NCBI RefSeq assembly: GCF_900113275.1 | Contig: NZ_FOOU01000023.1 | Span: forward strand, 1-36,568 | Direction of reading: 5' to 3' | DNA from: Neptunomonas qingdaonensis | Lineage (GTDB): Bacteria > Pseudomonadota > Gammaproteobacteria > Pseudomonadales > Balneatricaceae | DNA length: 36,568 nucleotides | Shown here: one piece after another, positions 1 through 7,538 of the stretch | How positions within the stretch are numbered: the first letter of the stretch is position 1 | How the letters are laid out: every line of letters begins with the position of its first letter | Notes under the pieces: generated by a model | The model's database searches: none | The model's input: the letters and a program-made list of their open reading frames with translations, nothing else | Told to the model about the DNA's origin: nothing | Made by a program: the position numbers and the translations under genes

Positions 1-114
1 CTGCGAGTAAGTAAGTCATTTAATGTGGTATGCATTGCACTGGCGAACAAGTTGTCGCGGATAGCCTATGCTGTTTTAAGTAAGAATGAGCCTTATCAGG
101 CACAACAGGTTTAA
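1..114 (+). CDS. IS110-family transposase, C-terminal 37 residues only
   Basis: Frame 1 is open from the first base to a TAA at 112-114. The residues include FNVVCIALANKLSRIAYAVL, which matches the characteristic C-terminal ALANK-ARIAWA-L block of IS1111-group transposases as I remember it. IS110-family enzymes are DEDD-type recombinases with an N-terminal RuvC-like domain and a C-terminal domain with a catalytic serine; only the very last part of the latter is visible. The gene is cut by the window edge, so nothing can be said about whether the full copy is intact. Confidence 0.75.
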   Translation: MRVSKSFNVVCIALANKLSRIAYAVLSKNEPYQAQQV

Positions 115-300
115 TCGGGTTTGCAATAATAGAGCGTGATGATGAAAACGGTTGACCGTCCGGGTGGCAAACCTGTCATAAAAAACAGCTGTGAAAAGCT
201 GCCGGCTTTTTAAGGGCTATCTGGCGCGGATGCTCATCGTGGAGCGGGAATAACACATTCCTAATTAAAGACTCCGAATACATTAGCGCAAAACCACCTC
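105..300 (+). ncRNA. Possible bridge-RNA region in the IS1111-type non-coding tail
   Basis: In IS1111-group elements the recombinase-guiding bridge RNA is encoded in the non-coding end downstream of the transposase. Here that end contains stems consistent with a folded RNA: ACAGGTTT (105-112) with AAACCTGT (169-176), the competing GGTTTGC (118-124) with GCAAACC (167-173), a short ACGGT/ACCGT hairpin inside the loop, and AAAAGC/GCTTTT at 194-210. I cannot identify the target- and donor-binding loops by eye. The assignment rests on position and on the presence of stems. Confidence 0.3.
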
Positions 301-331
301 ATGATCACAAATCTGTGTTGCAATCATGAGG
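297..331. repeat. Inverted repeat near the IS right end
   Basis: CCTCATGAT (297-305) and ATCATGAGG (323-331) form a perfect 9-bp inverted repeat around a 17-nt spacer, immediately before the GGGGAACCATA block. It probably belongs to the terminal structure of the IS1111-type element, where recombinase-recognised repeats lie a few bases inside the ends. Confidence 0.45.
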
Positions 332-446
332 GGAACCATACATTTTTATGCCCGCTATTCAGGCTTTAGCGGCTTTTCAGGCAGCATGTTGATGCTTTAT
401 TCTCCGTGTTACCACATCTGTTTATCAACTGTGGATCTGCACGCAT

Positions 447-472
447 AAAAAAGCCACCTGGTCAGGTGGCTT
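447..472 (-). terminator. Intrinsic terminator of the dctQM operon
   Basis: Read on the minus strand, a perfect 10-bp stem AAGCCACCTG/CAGGTGGCTT with a 2-nt loop (451-472) runs into a stretch of six T (447-452). It lies 21 bp after the dctM stop codon. Confidence 0.85.
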
Positions 473-492
473 GGAAATCCTAGCCTTGCTCG

Positions 493-1872
493 TTATCCGT
501 AAACCAAATGCGGTAGCCATGTGGCGAGTGATGGCCATGCGGCTAATAAGCCGAGCATTGATAGTTGGATGAAAATAAACGGAATGACCCCCCGGTATAT
601 CTGTCCAGTTGAGATCGATTCCGGGGCTACTCCACGTAAGTAGAACAGTGCGAAACCAAAGGGAGGTGTCAGGAAAGACGTTTGTAAGTTCAGAGCAATC
701 ATGATTCCTAACCAGATAGGATCCAGACCCATGGTTAACAGGATCGGTGCAATGATAGGGACAACGACGAATGTTATCTCGATAAAATCAAGGAAAAAGC
801 CTAGTAAGAACATTACCAGCATGACCACTGCTAATGCTCCCCATACACCACCAGGAAGACCTGTCAGGAAGTCGCGCACCATATCATCGCCACCAAAACC
901 GCGGAATACCAGTGAGAAGATGGATGCGCCTACCAGTATGATGAACACCATAGAGCTAACTTGTGTGGTTGATCGCATCACTGCCGTTAGCGTTTCCATA
1001 TTGAAGTTGCGCTTAAAGATGGAAAGCAGAACAGCGCCAACAGCACCCACAGCCGCCGCTTCTGTCGGTGTAGCAAACCCGCCGAGAATAGAGCCTAGTA
1101 CAAGCCCGATCAGCAAAATGGGTGGCACTAAAGCACTGAGAACTTTTACCCAGAGGTTTTCTACCGCATCACGTTCCGTTTTAGGAATGGCGGGAACAGA
1201 AGAGGGCGAGGTAATAGCTTTAAACACAATGTAAAGTGTATAGGCCAGTACCAGTAATAACCCAGGAATCAAGGCCCCTAAGAAGAGGTCACCGACGGTG
1301 ACAGTTTCAGGGGAGAAGAGACCTTGATCAATTTGCGACTGCTGATAGGCAGAGCTGATTACGTCGCCTAGTAGTACCAGTACAATAGAAGGGGGGATGA
1401 TTTGGCCTAGCGTACCGGATGCACAGATAACACCACAGGCAATCTGAGGGTCATAGCCACGACGTAACATGGTAGGCAAAGAGAGTAACCCCATAGTCAC
1501 GACTGTTGCCCCGACAATACCGGTGCTGGCTGCCAGTAACATACCCACTATCGTTACTGAAATACCTAATCCGCCGTTCATCGAGCCGAAGAGTATCGAC
1601 ATCGTATCGAGTAGTCCTTCAGCAATTTTGGACTTCTCCAGCATGACGCCCATGAAAACGAATAGCGGTACGGCAATTAAGACTTCGTTATTCATAATGC
1701 CAAATAGGCGGTTAGGAATCGCTTCCAGAAAAACTGAATCGAAGTGACCGGTTAATGCACCGATGCCTGCAAACAGAAGCCCCGTACCTGCCAGTGAAAA
1801 TGCGACGGAGTAGCCCATCAGCAAAACAATAACGGCGCCTAAAAAGAGAAAGAGAGAGAGGTATTCCATCAT
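493..1872 (-). CDS. dctM: TRAP transporter large permease subunit (DctM)
   Basis: This is the large membrane subunit of a tripartite ATP-independent periplasmic transporter. It forms the ion-driven translocation channel for an organic acid or similar solute. About 459 residues are almost entirely hydrophobic, with roughly a dozen membrane segments and family-typical stretches such as GATVVTMGLLSLPTML, CGVICASGTLGQIIPPSI and FLTPPFGFALFYLRGVAP. The open frame extends 23 codons further upstream, but ATG at 1872 is preferred: it overlaps the dctQ stop codon as ATGA, has GGAG 8 nt before it, and gives the normal MEYLSLFLFLGA start. The substrate cannot be told, because specificity lies in the missing DctP binding protein. 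Confidence 0.93.
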   Translation of the reverse strand: MMEYLSLFLFLGAVIVLLMGYSVAFSLAGTGLLFAGIGALTGHFDSVFLEAIPNRLFGIMNNEVLIAVPLFVFMGVMLEKSKIAEGLLDTMSILFGSMNGGLGISVTIVGMLLAASTGIVGATVVTMGLLSLPTMLRRGYDPQIACGVICASGTLGQIIPPSIVLVLLGDVISSAYQQSQIDQGLFSPETVTVGDLFLGALIPGLLLVLAYTLYIVFKAITSPSSVPAIPKTERDAVENLWVKVLSALVPPILLIGLVLGSILGGFATPTEAAAVGAVGAVLLSIFKRNFNMETLTAVMRSTTQVSSMVFIILVGASIFSLVFRGFGGDDMVRDFLTGLPGGVWGALAVVMLVMFLLGFFLDFIEITFVVVPIIAPILLTMGLDPIWLGIMIALNLQTSFLTPPFGFALFYLRGVAPESISTGQIYRGVIPFIFIQLSMLGLLAAWPSLATWLPHLVYG

Positions 1873-2420
1873 ACGGTGTGCTCCGTAACATCTTCTTCTA
1901 GGAGGTGGCCCTGGCCGGATAGCACCAGAATACAGCGACAAAGCTCTGATATGCCCTGCAGGCAGATTAAAATCGGCATGGCGATCAGAGCAGATTTAAG
2001 AATGTAGCGAAAATCGAGTCCGCCGGACTCCTGAGAGCCCTCTCTTAATTCCCATGATGTGGCGACATACTCCCATGAGATATAGCCGATAAAGCCAGCG
2101 ACTGGAAAGAGTAGTAGTAAGATGCCGGCAATATTGATCCAGGCTTTGCCGCGCTCACTTAAGGGGCGATAGAAAATATCAACACGGACATGGCCATCAT
2201 GTTTAAGGGTATAGGCTGCACCCAAAAGGAACACAAAGCTATGCATGTAGATGACAGATTCTTGTAAGGCAATATTGCCTGTATTGAATGCGTAGCGCAT
2301 AACAACGATGACAAACGTGATGATCACCATCAACAAGGTGAGCCAGGATATGGTGCGTCCTGTCCATTCGCTGATGCTATCGAGTAATCGGACCAGCCGA
2401 CTAAGAAAATTGCTATTCAT
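1869..2420 (-). CDS. dctQ: TRAP transporter small permease subunit (DctQ)
   Basis: This small membrane subunit of 183 residues has four hydrophobic segments and the DctQ-type pattern ALQESVIYMHSFVFLLGAAY, then GHVRVDIFY in the loop after segment 2. It partners the large permease encoded immediately downstream, and the two genes overlap by 3 nt (ATGA), which suggests translational coupling. No substrate-binding dctP gene lies upstream; the next gene is a divergent yjaG homologue. DctP is therefore encoded elsewhere, or was lost or rearranged. Confidence 0.92.
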   Translation of the reverse strand: MNSNFLSRLVRLLDSISEWTGRTISWLTLLMVIITFVIVVMRYAFNTGNIALQESVIYMHSFVFLLGAAYTLKHDGHVRVDIFYRPLSERGKAWINIAGILLLLFPVAGFIGYISWEYVATSWELREGSQESGGLDFRYILKSALIAMPILICLQGISELCRCILVLSGQGHLLEEDVTEHTV

Positions 2421-2530
2421 TATTATTCTCGTATTAGCAAGATTAGGTTCGAAGTTTGAATGTATTTAAAAGTATAACAATAAAAAACTAGGATATTTAT
2501 CCGTATTTCCACTTGTTTATGCATACGAAG

Positions 2531-2559
2531 GCTACAAAATCGATTAAATCCCTTACAAT
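2531..2559 (+). promoter_or_regulatory. Possible promoter of the yjaG-like operon
   Basis: A TACAAT -10-like hexamer (2554-2559) lies 33 bp before the start codon. The best -35 at 17-bp spacing is the weak GCTACA (2531-2536). It sits in the 172-bp divergent spacer shared with dctQ. Confidence 0.3.
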
Positions 2560-2592
2560 AGCCATGTCACTTTCCCAAGCAGAGATCTGTAC

Positions 2593-3201
2593 ATGACTGA
2601 TAGATTGCCCGTAGAAGCTCAATTGCGCTCACTGGATCATAAAAAATTGGCCGCTTATTGTGCTGCATTGACTGAGCGACAGTTTCCTAATTTTGTGCTT
2701 TTTAGTAAATTGACAGAATTTGGCGACATCAAGCAGCTGGAAACCGTGCTGGATGGTGTATGGCAGTCTTTGGTGCCAGGCGGTGCCAAAATGAACTTCG
2801 AAGTTCAGCTGGATAAAGTCGATGCTAATATGCCGAATCTGGATGAGTATGAGATGTATGGTGCATCGCCGGCTCTGGATGCAGTTGTGTCCCTGTATTC
2901 GACATTAACCTGTATTCTGGAAGCGGATGTGGATGAAGCGATTGCCGTCGGAAATGTGTCGCGCGAATGTGTTGCCATGTTTATCGAGATTTCTGAAGGC
3001 GATGATCAAATGTCAGATGAAGAGATTATTCGTCTGATTAACAATCATGATTTGATGATTCAGGAAGATGAGTTTCACGAAGAAGTGGCTGAACGCCTTG
3101 TGGCCGTAAAGCAGCTAGACAAAGCTTTTATCAGCGAACTGCGTGCATTGGCGAACAATCAAGGTGTGAGTAATATTGGGATAAGTGACGAAGACGCCTG
3201 A
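2593..3201 (+). CDS. yjaG: DUF416 family protein, YjaG-like
   Basis: The protein has 202 residues and matches E. coli YjaG from memory along most of its length: ALTERQFPNFVLFSKLTEFGD, VLDGVWQSLV, AKMNFEVQLDKV, DEYEMYGASPALDA and a C-terminal SNIGIS. It is predicted to be soluble, acidic and mostly helical. The biochemical function of DUF416 is unknown to me. It is the first gene of a probable three-gene operon; its stop codon overlaps the next start codon as TGATG. No strong Shine-Dalgarno sequence is visible before the ATG. Confidence 0.85.
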   Translation: MTDRLPVEAQLRSLDHKKLAAYCAALTERQFPNFVLFSKLTEFGDIKQLETVLDGVWQSLVPGGAKMNFEVQLDKVDANMPNLDEYEMYGASPALDAVVSLYSTLTCILEADVDEAIAVGNVSRECVAMFIEISEGDDQMSDEEIIRLINNHDLMIQEDEFHEEVAERLVAVKQLDKAFISELRALANNQGVSNIGISDEDA

Positions 3202-3458
3202 TGCTCAATATTGGATTACTATTGCTCATAGCCCCTTGTTTACTGCTGATGGGGGGCTACATGTACGAACAGTCTCTGGTCAGCGATTGTCTTGATCTAG
3301 GCGGTTCATTTAATTATGAATTACTTGCCTGTGATCAACACAATAACCATCCCTTCATGCCTTATATGGCGAGGCATCCCCTGTTTGTAAACGGGGGTAT
3401 GTTATTGTCGGTTATCGGCTTGTTTTTCTGCATTATCGGTTTGTATAAAGGCCGGTAA
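3201..3458 (+). CDS. Small two-helix membrane protein, unknown function
   Basis: This 85-residue protein is not recognised. One hydrophobic segment lies at residues 2-20 and a second at about 65-82. The loop between them is about 45 residues long and contains two cysteines (C30 and C44) that could form a disulfide if the loop is periplasmic. The start codon overlaps the stop of the yjaG-like gene by one base, so translation is probably coupled. The gene is likely real because of this overlap and the clear membrane pattern. Confidence 0.65.
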   Translation: MLNIGLLLLIAPCLLLMGGYMYEQSLVSDCLDLGGSFNYELLACDQHNNHPFMPYMARHPLFVNGGMLLSVIGLFFCIIGLYKGR

Positions 3459-3479
3459 TCGGAGCTGGAAAGAGTTACC

Positions 3480-3908
3480 ATGCTGAAAAAATCACTTTTA
3501 ATTTTTTTATTGTTACTGGTCATTGCCGCTGTTTATGGCTGGATGAACAGAGAGAGCTGGTTGGCCGGTTTTAATCAGGAAAGAGCGCTTACAACCGCAC
3601 AATTTAAACAAGAAGGTGAGTCTGTTGGGAAAACGGTTGGTCAACAAGAGTGCTTAGATCGTACCCTGAAGCAGTTTGATGGATGTTTAAGTTATAGCTG
3701 TACTGTCAATCAAGGGGTGTTTTTGAAAGCATGCTTGAGTCAGGCAAAAGAGACGCAGGGCTTTTGCGATGGTGTTCCGGAGTATCGTGAAAAACCAACC
3801 GAAGATGATAAAGACTGGGCCAAGTATTACTGCTGGGACAGAAACATCCGAGGGGAAGGGTGTCGCTTCTTAATGAAACAGCAAAAGTATTTTTGTAGTC
3901 AGCAATAG
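3480..3908 (+). CDS. Cysteine-rich, membrane-anchored periplasmic protein, unknown function
   Basis: This 142-residue protein starts with a typical N-terminal anchor or signal sequence (KK followed by a hydrophobic run to about residue 20). The rest is hydrophilic and contains eight cysteines, all after residue 55, an even number that suggests up to four disulfides in the periplasm. There is no lipobox and no CXXCH heme motif. It follows the small membrane protein by 21 bp and is likely co-transcribed with it and the yjaG-like gene. I do not recognise a family. Confidence 0.65.
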   Translation: MLKKSLLIFLLLLVIAAVYGWMNRESWLAGFNQERALTTAQFKQEGESVGKTVGQQECLDRTLKQFDGCLSYSCTVNQGVFLKACLSQAKETQGFCDGVPEYREKPTEDDKDWAKYYCWDRNIRGEGCRFLMKQQKYFCSQQ

Positions 3909-4008
3909 GTATTGCGATGGATTATTTTAATGACGGCTTAAGACTCAATCCTGAGTAGCAAACCAGCAACTCACCTGGCCCGGCCATTGAATGCGCAACA
4001 AACAAGCT

Positions 4009-4044
4009 TACTCTGCTCTCTGATTATCATCCCAAAGCAGAGTA
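4009..4044. repeat. Inverted repeat between convergent genes
   Basis: TACTCTGCT (4009-4017) and AGCAGAGTA (4036-4044) form a perfect 9-bp stem around an 18-nt loop, just after the stop of the minus-strand oxidoreductase and about 100 bp after the cysteine-rich gene. There is no T tract on either strand, so termination is possible but not shown. Confidence 0.4.
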
Positions 4045-4051
4045 GAGGTCA

Positions 4052-4990
4052 TTATAACGTCAGAATAACCTTTCCCTGGGTATGCCCGGAAGCAATATCG
4101 TTGAAAGCATCAGCGGCTTTTTCAAGAGGATAAGTCGCCGCGATTTTTAACTGCAATTGTTGTTCAGCATTCAGTTTCGCCATTGAGCATAACTGCGCCG
4201 CGTTCGGCTCAACACGCAAAGGTAAGACCTTGAGCCCTTGAGCAGCCCCGGCTGCAATGACTTCATCTTTGGTTACCGATGGCAGTGTAATCATTATGCC
4301 GGAGCTTTTCAGGCAGGAAAGCGCCTCAATGCCAGTCTGCCCGCCAACACCATCGATGATCAGATCAATATCCTGTAAAAATTCACCGACTTTTTGCTCT
4401 TTATAATCGATCACCTGATCGCAGCCGAGGCTGCTGACAAAGGGGTGGTTGGCTGCTGATGCAGAACCTATAACGGTCGCACCTTTCCACTTTGCCAACT
4501 GCACCGCAAGATGCCCCACGCCTCCGGCAGCGGCCAGGATTAACACTCGCTGTTTGGCTTGAAGCCGGCCGTGATCAAACAGGGCCTGCCATGCGGTTAA
4601 CCCTGCCAATGCCAAACCGGCGGCTTCAGTCAGATTACACCCAGAAGGTAAAAGCGCAATTTGCTCAGCAGGTACCGCTACTCGTTCTGCATAACAGCTG
4701 GCAGCTTTCGGGAAGCGGACAAATCCATAGACATGATCACCTGACTGAAAATCAGATACATCAGCGCCACAGGCGATAATTGTTCCGCAAAACTCCCAAC
4801 CAGGAATAAAGGGAAGTTCTCCAATAAACGCTGCTGCGCCTCCGCCTCCGCTGGTTTTCCAGTCGATAGGGTTGACGCCGACAGCATGATTTCTGACTAA
4901 TACTTCATTTGCTTTTAGTTGCGGTTCAGGCACATCTTCATAAACTAATGCTTCGGGGCCACCGAAGGCATGAATCCGGATCGCTTTCAT
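4052..4990 (-). CDS. Zinc-independent MDR-family NADPH-dependent oxidoreductase (quinone oxidoreductase-like)
   Basis: This 312-residue medium-chain dehydrogenase/reductase has an N-terminal GroES-like domain (MKAIRIHAFGGPEAL, VNPIDWKTSGG, PGWEFCGTI) and a Rossmann domain with the nucleotide-binding loop AAAGGVGHLAVQLAKWKGA near residue 155. It ends with the family signature HTQGKVILTL. The zinc-binding residues of classical alcohol dehydrogenases are absent, which places it with quinone or enoyl reductases using NADPH. The physiological substrate is unknown. The gene stands alone on the minus strand, divergent from the small membrane protein before cysZ. Confidence 0.85.
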   Translation of the reverse strand: MKAIRIHAFGGPEALVYEDVPEPQLKANEVLVRNHAVGVNPIDWKTSGGGGAAAFIGELPFIPGWEFCGTIIACGADVSDFQSGDHVYGFVRFPKAASCYAERVAVPAEQIALLPSGCNLTEAAGLALAGLTAWQALFDHGRLQAKQRVLILAAAGGVGHLAVQLAKWKGATVIGSASAANHPFVSSLGCDQVIDYKEQKVGEFLQDIDLIIDGVGGQTGIEALSCLKSSGIMITLPSVTKDEVIAAGAAQGLKVLPLRVEPNAAQLCSMAKLNAEQQLQLKIAATYPLEKAADAFNDIASGHTQGKVILTL

Positions 4991-5154
4991 GAGTGTTCCT
5001 CTGAGTATGTTAACAAATGAGTGTTACTTAAAACCAGAAACCACTCATCGACTATAGAGTAGTAATTTTAGAGATTATCTTTGCAGCCGACACAAAGCAA
5101 TTCTGTTAGTCTTATCTGCTCAAAAATCTGACCAAATTAAGAAGTGAGAAAACC

Positions 5155-5382
5155 ATGTACTTGCTGGTAATACTTGAACAAATACTGTTTTGGGGTGGTC
5201 TTATTGTTTTTCTGGTGTCTTTAGCCATGTATGCCGGTAGAACAAAAGACTTTAAGTCTTTGCTCATGTTCTGGCAGCCAACTATTGAATTCAATCCTAA
5301 AGAATTCAAAATAAATCGCACCGGAATGACCATGATGATCGCCGGGTTAGCGCTACGTCTGGCGGTTAATTTTATAGTTTAG
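5155..5382 (+). CDS. Small two-helix membrane protein upstream of cysZ, unknown function
   Basis: The 75-residue product has a hydrophobic segment at about 3-26, a polar middle (TKDFKSLLMFWQPTIEFNPK) and a second hydrophobic segment near 56-75. It lies 8 bp before cysZ on the same strand, and the cysZ Shine-Dalgarno sequence directly follows its stop codon, so both are almost certainly on one transcript. GAAGTGAG precedes its own ATG. I do not recognise the family. A role linked to CysZ is only an inference from position. Confidence 0.65.
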   Translation: MYLLVILEQILFWGGLIVFLVSLAMYAGRTKDFKSLLMFWQPTIEFNPKEFKINRTGMTMMIAGLALRLAVNFIV

Positions 5383-5390
5383 GAGGGAAA

Positions 5391-6134
5391 ATGAAAGGCA
5401 ACCCGGTGAAAGGGGCAGATTACTTATTTCGCGGATTCGGCATGTTGTCGGAGCCGGGAATTCGGCGCTTTGTCCTGATACCTCTGTTGGTAAATATATG
5501 CCTGTTTTCTGCTGCAATCTGGCTATTGATTAATGAGTTTGATGGCTGGGTTAATTATTGGCTGAATAAATTACCAGAATGGTTATCGTTTCTTGATTGG
5601 CTGCTCTGGCCGCTGTTTGCCGTGTTGGTGTTGATTACGGTTTATTATGGATTCTCGATAATTGCGAATCTGATTGCCGCCCCTTTTAATGGCTTTCTGT
5701 CTGAGAAAGTTGAAAAAATGCGAAGCGGTGCTGTCATGGCAGATGAGGGCTGGAAAGGTATGCTGGCGATGATTCCACGCTCGCTGCAGCGTGAACTGGC
5801 TAAAATAGCTTATTATTTACCGCGTTTGTTTTTACTCCTGATACTTAGTTTCATTCCGCTGGTGAATGTTATCGCACCGTTCTTGTGGTTCCTGTTTGGT
5901 GCCTGGATGATGGCTATCCAATATTGTGATTACCCGATGGATAATAACAAAGTCAGCTTTGGCCAGATGAAACAACTATTGGCAGAGCGTCGCTTAACGT
6001 CATTAGGTTTTGGTGCACTGGTACAGGTTGGGATGTTGATACCACTCGTTAATCTGGTGATGATGCCCGCCGCCGTTATCGGCGCGACACTTTACTGGAC
6101 AGAAGAGCATTCGGTTCAACAACGCATCAGATAA
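5391..6134 (+). CDS. cysZ: Sulfate transporter CysZ
   Basis: The 247-residue inner-membrane protein shows the CysZ/DUF540 pattern: an N-terminal GADYLFRGFGMLSEPGIRRF motif, hydrophobic segments at about 25-47, 70-97, 140-175 and 205-235, and the conserved loop NLIAAPFNGFLSEKVE. The C-terminal part includes FGFGALV-like and YWTEE blocks. CysZ mediates sulfate uptake for cysteine synthesis. A strong AGGAGGG site lies 5 nt before the ATG. The gene runs convergently into phoR, with only 16 bp between the two stop codons. Confidence 0.92.
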   Translation: MKGNPVKGADYLFRGFGMLSEPGIRRFVLIPLLVNICLFSAAIWLLINEFDGWVNYWLNKLPEWLSFLDWLLWPLFAVLVLITVYYGFSIIANLIAAPFNGFLSEKVEKMRSGAVMADEGWKGMLAMIPRSLQRELAKIAYYLPRLFLLLILSFIPLVNVIAPFLWFLFGAWMMAIQYCDYPMDNNKVSFGQMKQLLAERRLTSLGFGALVQVGMLIPLVNLVMMPAAVIGATLYWTEEHSVQQRIR

Positions 6135-6150
6135 CAGCGTTACGTTTTCG

Positions 6151-7452
6151 TTAGGATTCTGTCTCATTGATTTTGACAAGCATATCCAGAGGAAAGTGAC
6201 AGCTGAACACACTTCCTTTGCCGGGCTGGCTCTCGATAGTCAGCTTGGCTCCATGCCGATGTAAGGCATGCTTAACAATCGCCAGTCCTAATCCGGTTCC
6301 GCCTGTGGAGGAGGAGCGTCCCTCTTCGACTCGATAGAATCTTTCAGTGAGGCGTGATAAATGAATAGACTCGATACCTAGGCCGTTGTCTTTAACGCAA
6401 ACATGGCCGCCATTCTGATCGATCCACCATCGAATATCGATCTTACTTTTTGCCGGTGAGTATCTGACTGCATTGAATAACAAGTTTGAAAAGACGCTGT
6501 GTAGTTCCTGAGGTTGCCCGAGAAGATCGAATTCGGCGTCGACACTCACGCTAATCTCATGGCCTTTATCGTCAGAAAGTGCGATGCCATCCTGCTGAAT
6601 GTTGTGTAGCATCTCTTGTATGCGGATAGGGTTTTCATCAGCGATATGTTGGCTGGCTTCTAATCGGGAAAGTAGCAATAAATCTGTGACCAGGCTTTCC
6701 ATTCGGCTGGCCTGAACTTGCATTTGGGTCATGGCCCGCATTAATGGTGTAGGTAGTTCCTGATCAATAAATGTTTCTAAATAGCCTCTGATCACGGTAA
6801 GGGGCGTACGCAATTCATGTGATGCGTTGGCCACAAAGTCCTGTCGCGTATGTTCAAGACGGACTAGTTGAGTCACGTCGCGTGCTACCAGCAGCCTGTC
6901 ACCAAAACCGAATTCAGTAATCTGGTATTGTAGAACAACATCATTTAGCACCGGGCTGGGGAGCTGCAAAGGGTCTTCATAATGACCTTTACGGAAATAA
7001 CGAATAAAACGTGGATCCCGCAACAGATTGATAACCGGTTTGCCGCGGTCTGCGGAGGCTTTCAGTCCCAGTAGCCTGTCAGCTGAAAGATTCCACCACT
7101 CCAGATTACTATGCTGATCAATAATGACGAAGGCATCCGCAAGTGCAGAAGATGACTGCTGGAAGCGAACGATGATCTCTTTGAGCTGTTGGGTTTTAAG
7201 TTGATGGCGTTTTTGCAGTCGTGCCAGATCATCAAAAATCTCCCCCCAATGCCCCGGTGCCTCAGGCGGCGCTGTATCCGGGTTTTGCAACCAGGTTTTA
7301 AGTTTTGTTGTCAGGCGTATTTGCTGAACACACCAGATGCTTAATCCAACCACCAGTCCCCAGCTCATTTGTCCGAAAATCAACCCGAGCATTGCTGAGG
7401 TGGATGCATAGATCAGTAAACCCTGGACGGCGGCGTGCGGCGATTTCTGCAT
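6151..7452 (-). CDS. phoR: Phosphate regulon sensor histidine kinase PhoR
   Basis: This membrane-bound kinase of 433 residues senses phosphate status through the Pst-PhoU complex and phosphorylates PhoB. Two hydrophobic segments at about 10-42 form a hairpin with almost no periplasmic loop, as in E. coli PhoR. A PAS domain follows (about 100-195). The dimerisation and phosphoacceptor segment has NASHELRTPLTV with H212. The ATPase domain has an N box around N327, DNGLGI (355-360) and GTGLGLAIVK (386-395). It lies 86 bp downstream of phoB on the same strand and is probably co-transcribed. Confidence 0.95.
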   Translation of the reverse strand: MQKSPHAAVQGLLIYASTSAMLGLIFGQMSWGLVVGLSIWCVQQIRLTTKLKTWLQNPDTAPPEAPGHWGEIFDDLARLQKRHQLKTQQLKEIIVRFQQSSSALADAFVIIDQHSNLEWWNLSADRLLGLKASADRGKPVINLLRDPRFIRYFRKGHYEDPLQLPSPVLNDVVLQYQITEFGFGDRLLVARDVTQLVRLEHTRQDFVANASHELRTPLTVIRGYLETFIDQELPTPLMRAMTQMQVQASRMESLVTDLLLLSRLEASQHIADENPIRIQEMLHNIQQDGIALSDDKGHEISVSVDAEFDLLGQPQELHSVFSNLLFNAVRYSPAKSKIDIRWWIDQNGGHVCVKDNGLGIESIHLSRLTERFYRVEEGRSSSTGGTGLGLAIVKHALHRHGAKLTIESQPGKGSVFSCHFPLDMLVKINETES

Positions 7453-7538
7453 AAAGGTCAGTGGAGCTCTGTACTATTAAATGAGAGAGTTAAACGCAAG
7501 TATTAAACCTGTGTTAAACGAAGACACTAAAGACAGCA

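Larger units (their letters stand above)
1..345 (+). mobile_element. Right end of an IS110-family (IS1111-type) insertion sequence, partial
   Basis: The window opens inside an insertion sequence. The visible part is the transposase C-terminus (1-114) followed by about 230 bp of non-coding tail with several inverted repeats. The tail holds a CCGAATACATT-like stretch near 273-283 and a GGGGAACCATA block at 330-340, which from memory resemble right ends of IS1111-group elements; these carry subterminal inverted repeats and usually make no target duplication. The right boundary near 345 is an estimate. The left end lies outside the window. The element sits downstream of dctM, beyond its terminator. 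Confidence 0.6.

Noticed and set aside
194-211. AAAAGC/GCTTTT hairpin with T5 as a transposase terminator
   Set aside because: The stem is only 6 bp and mostly A/T; it is more likely part of the structured IS tail, so it is not listed as a terminator.
701-1234. A 177-codon plus-strand open frame inside dctM
   Set aside because: It is antisense to a clear TRAP permease, rich in Ser/Thr/Pro/Arg without any domain pattern, and has no ribosome-binding site.
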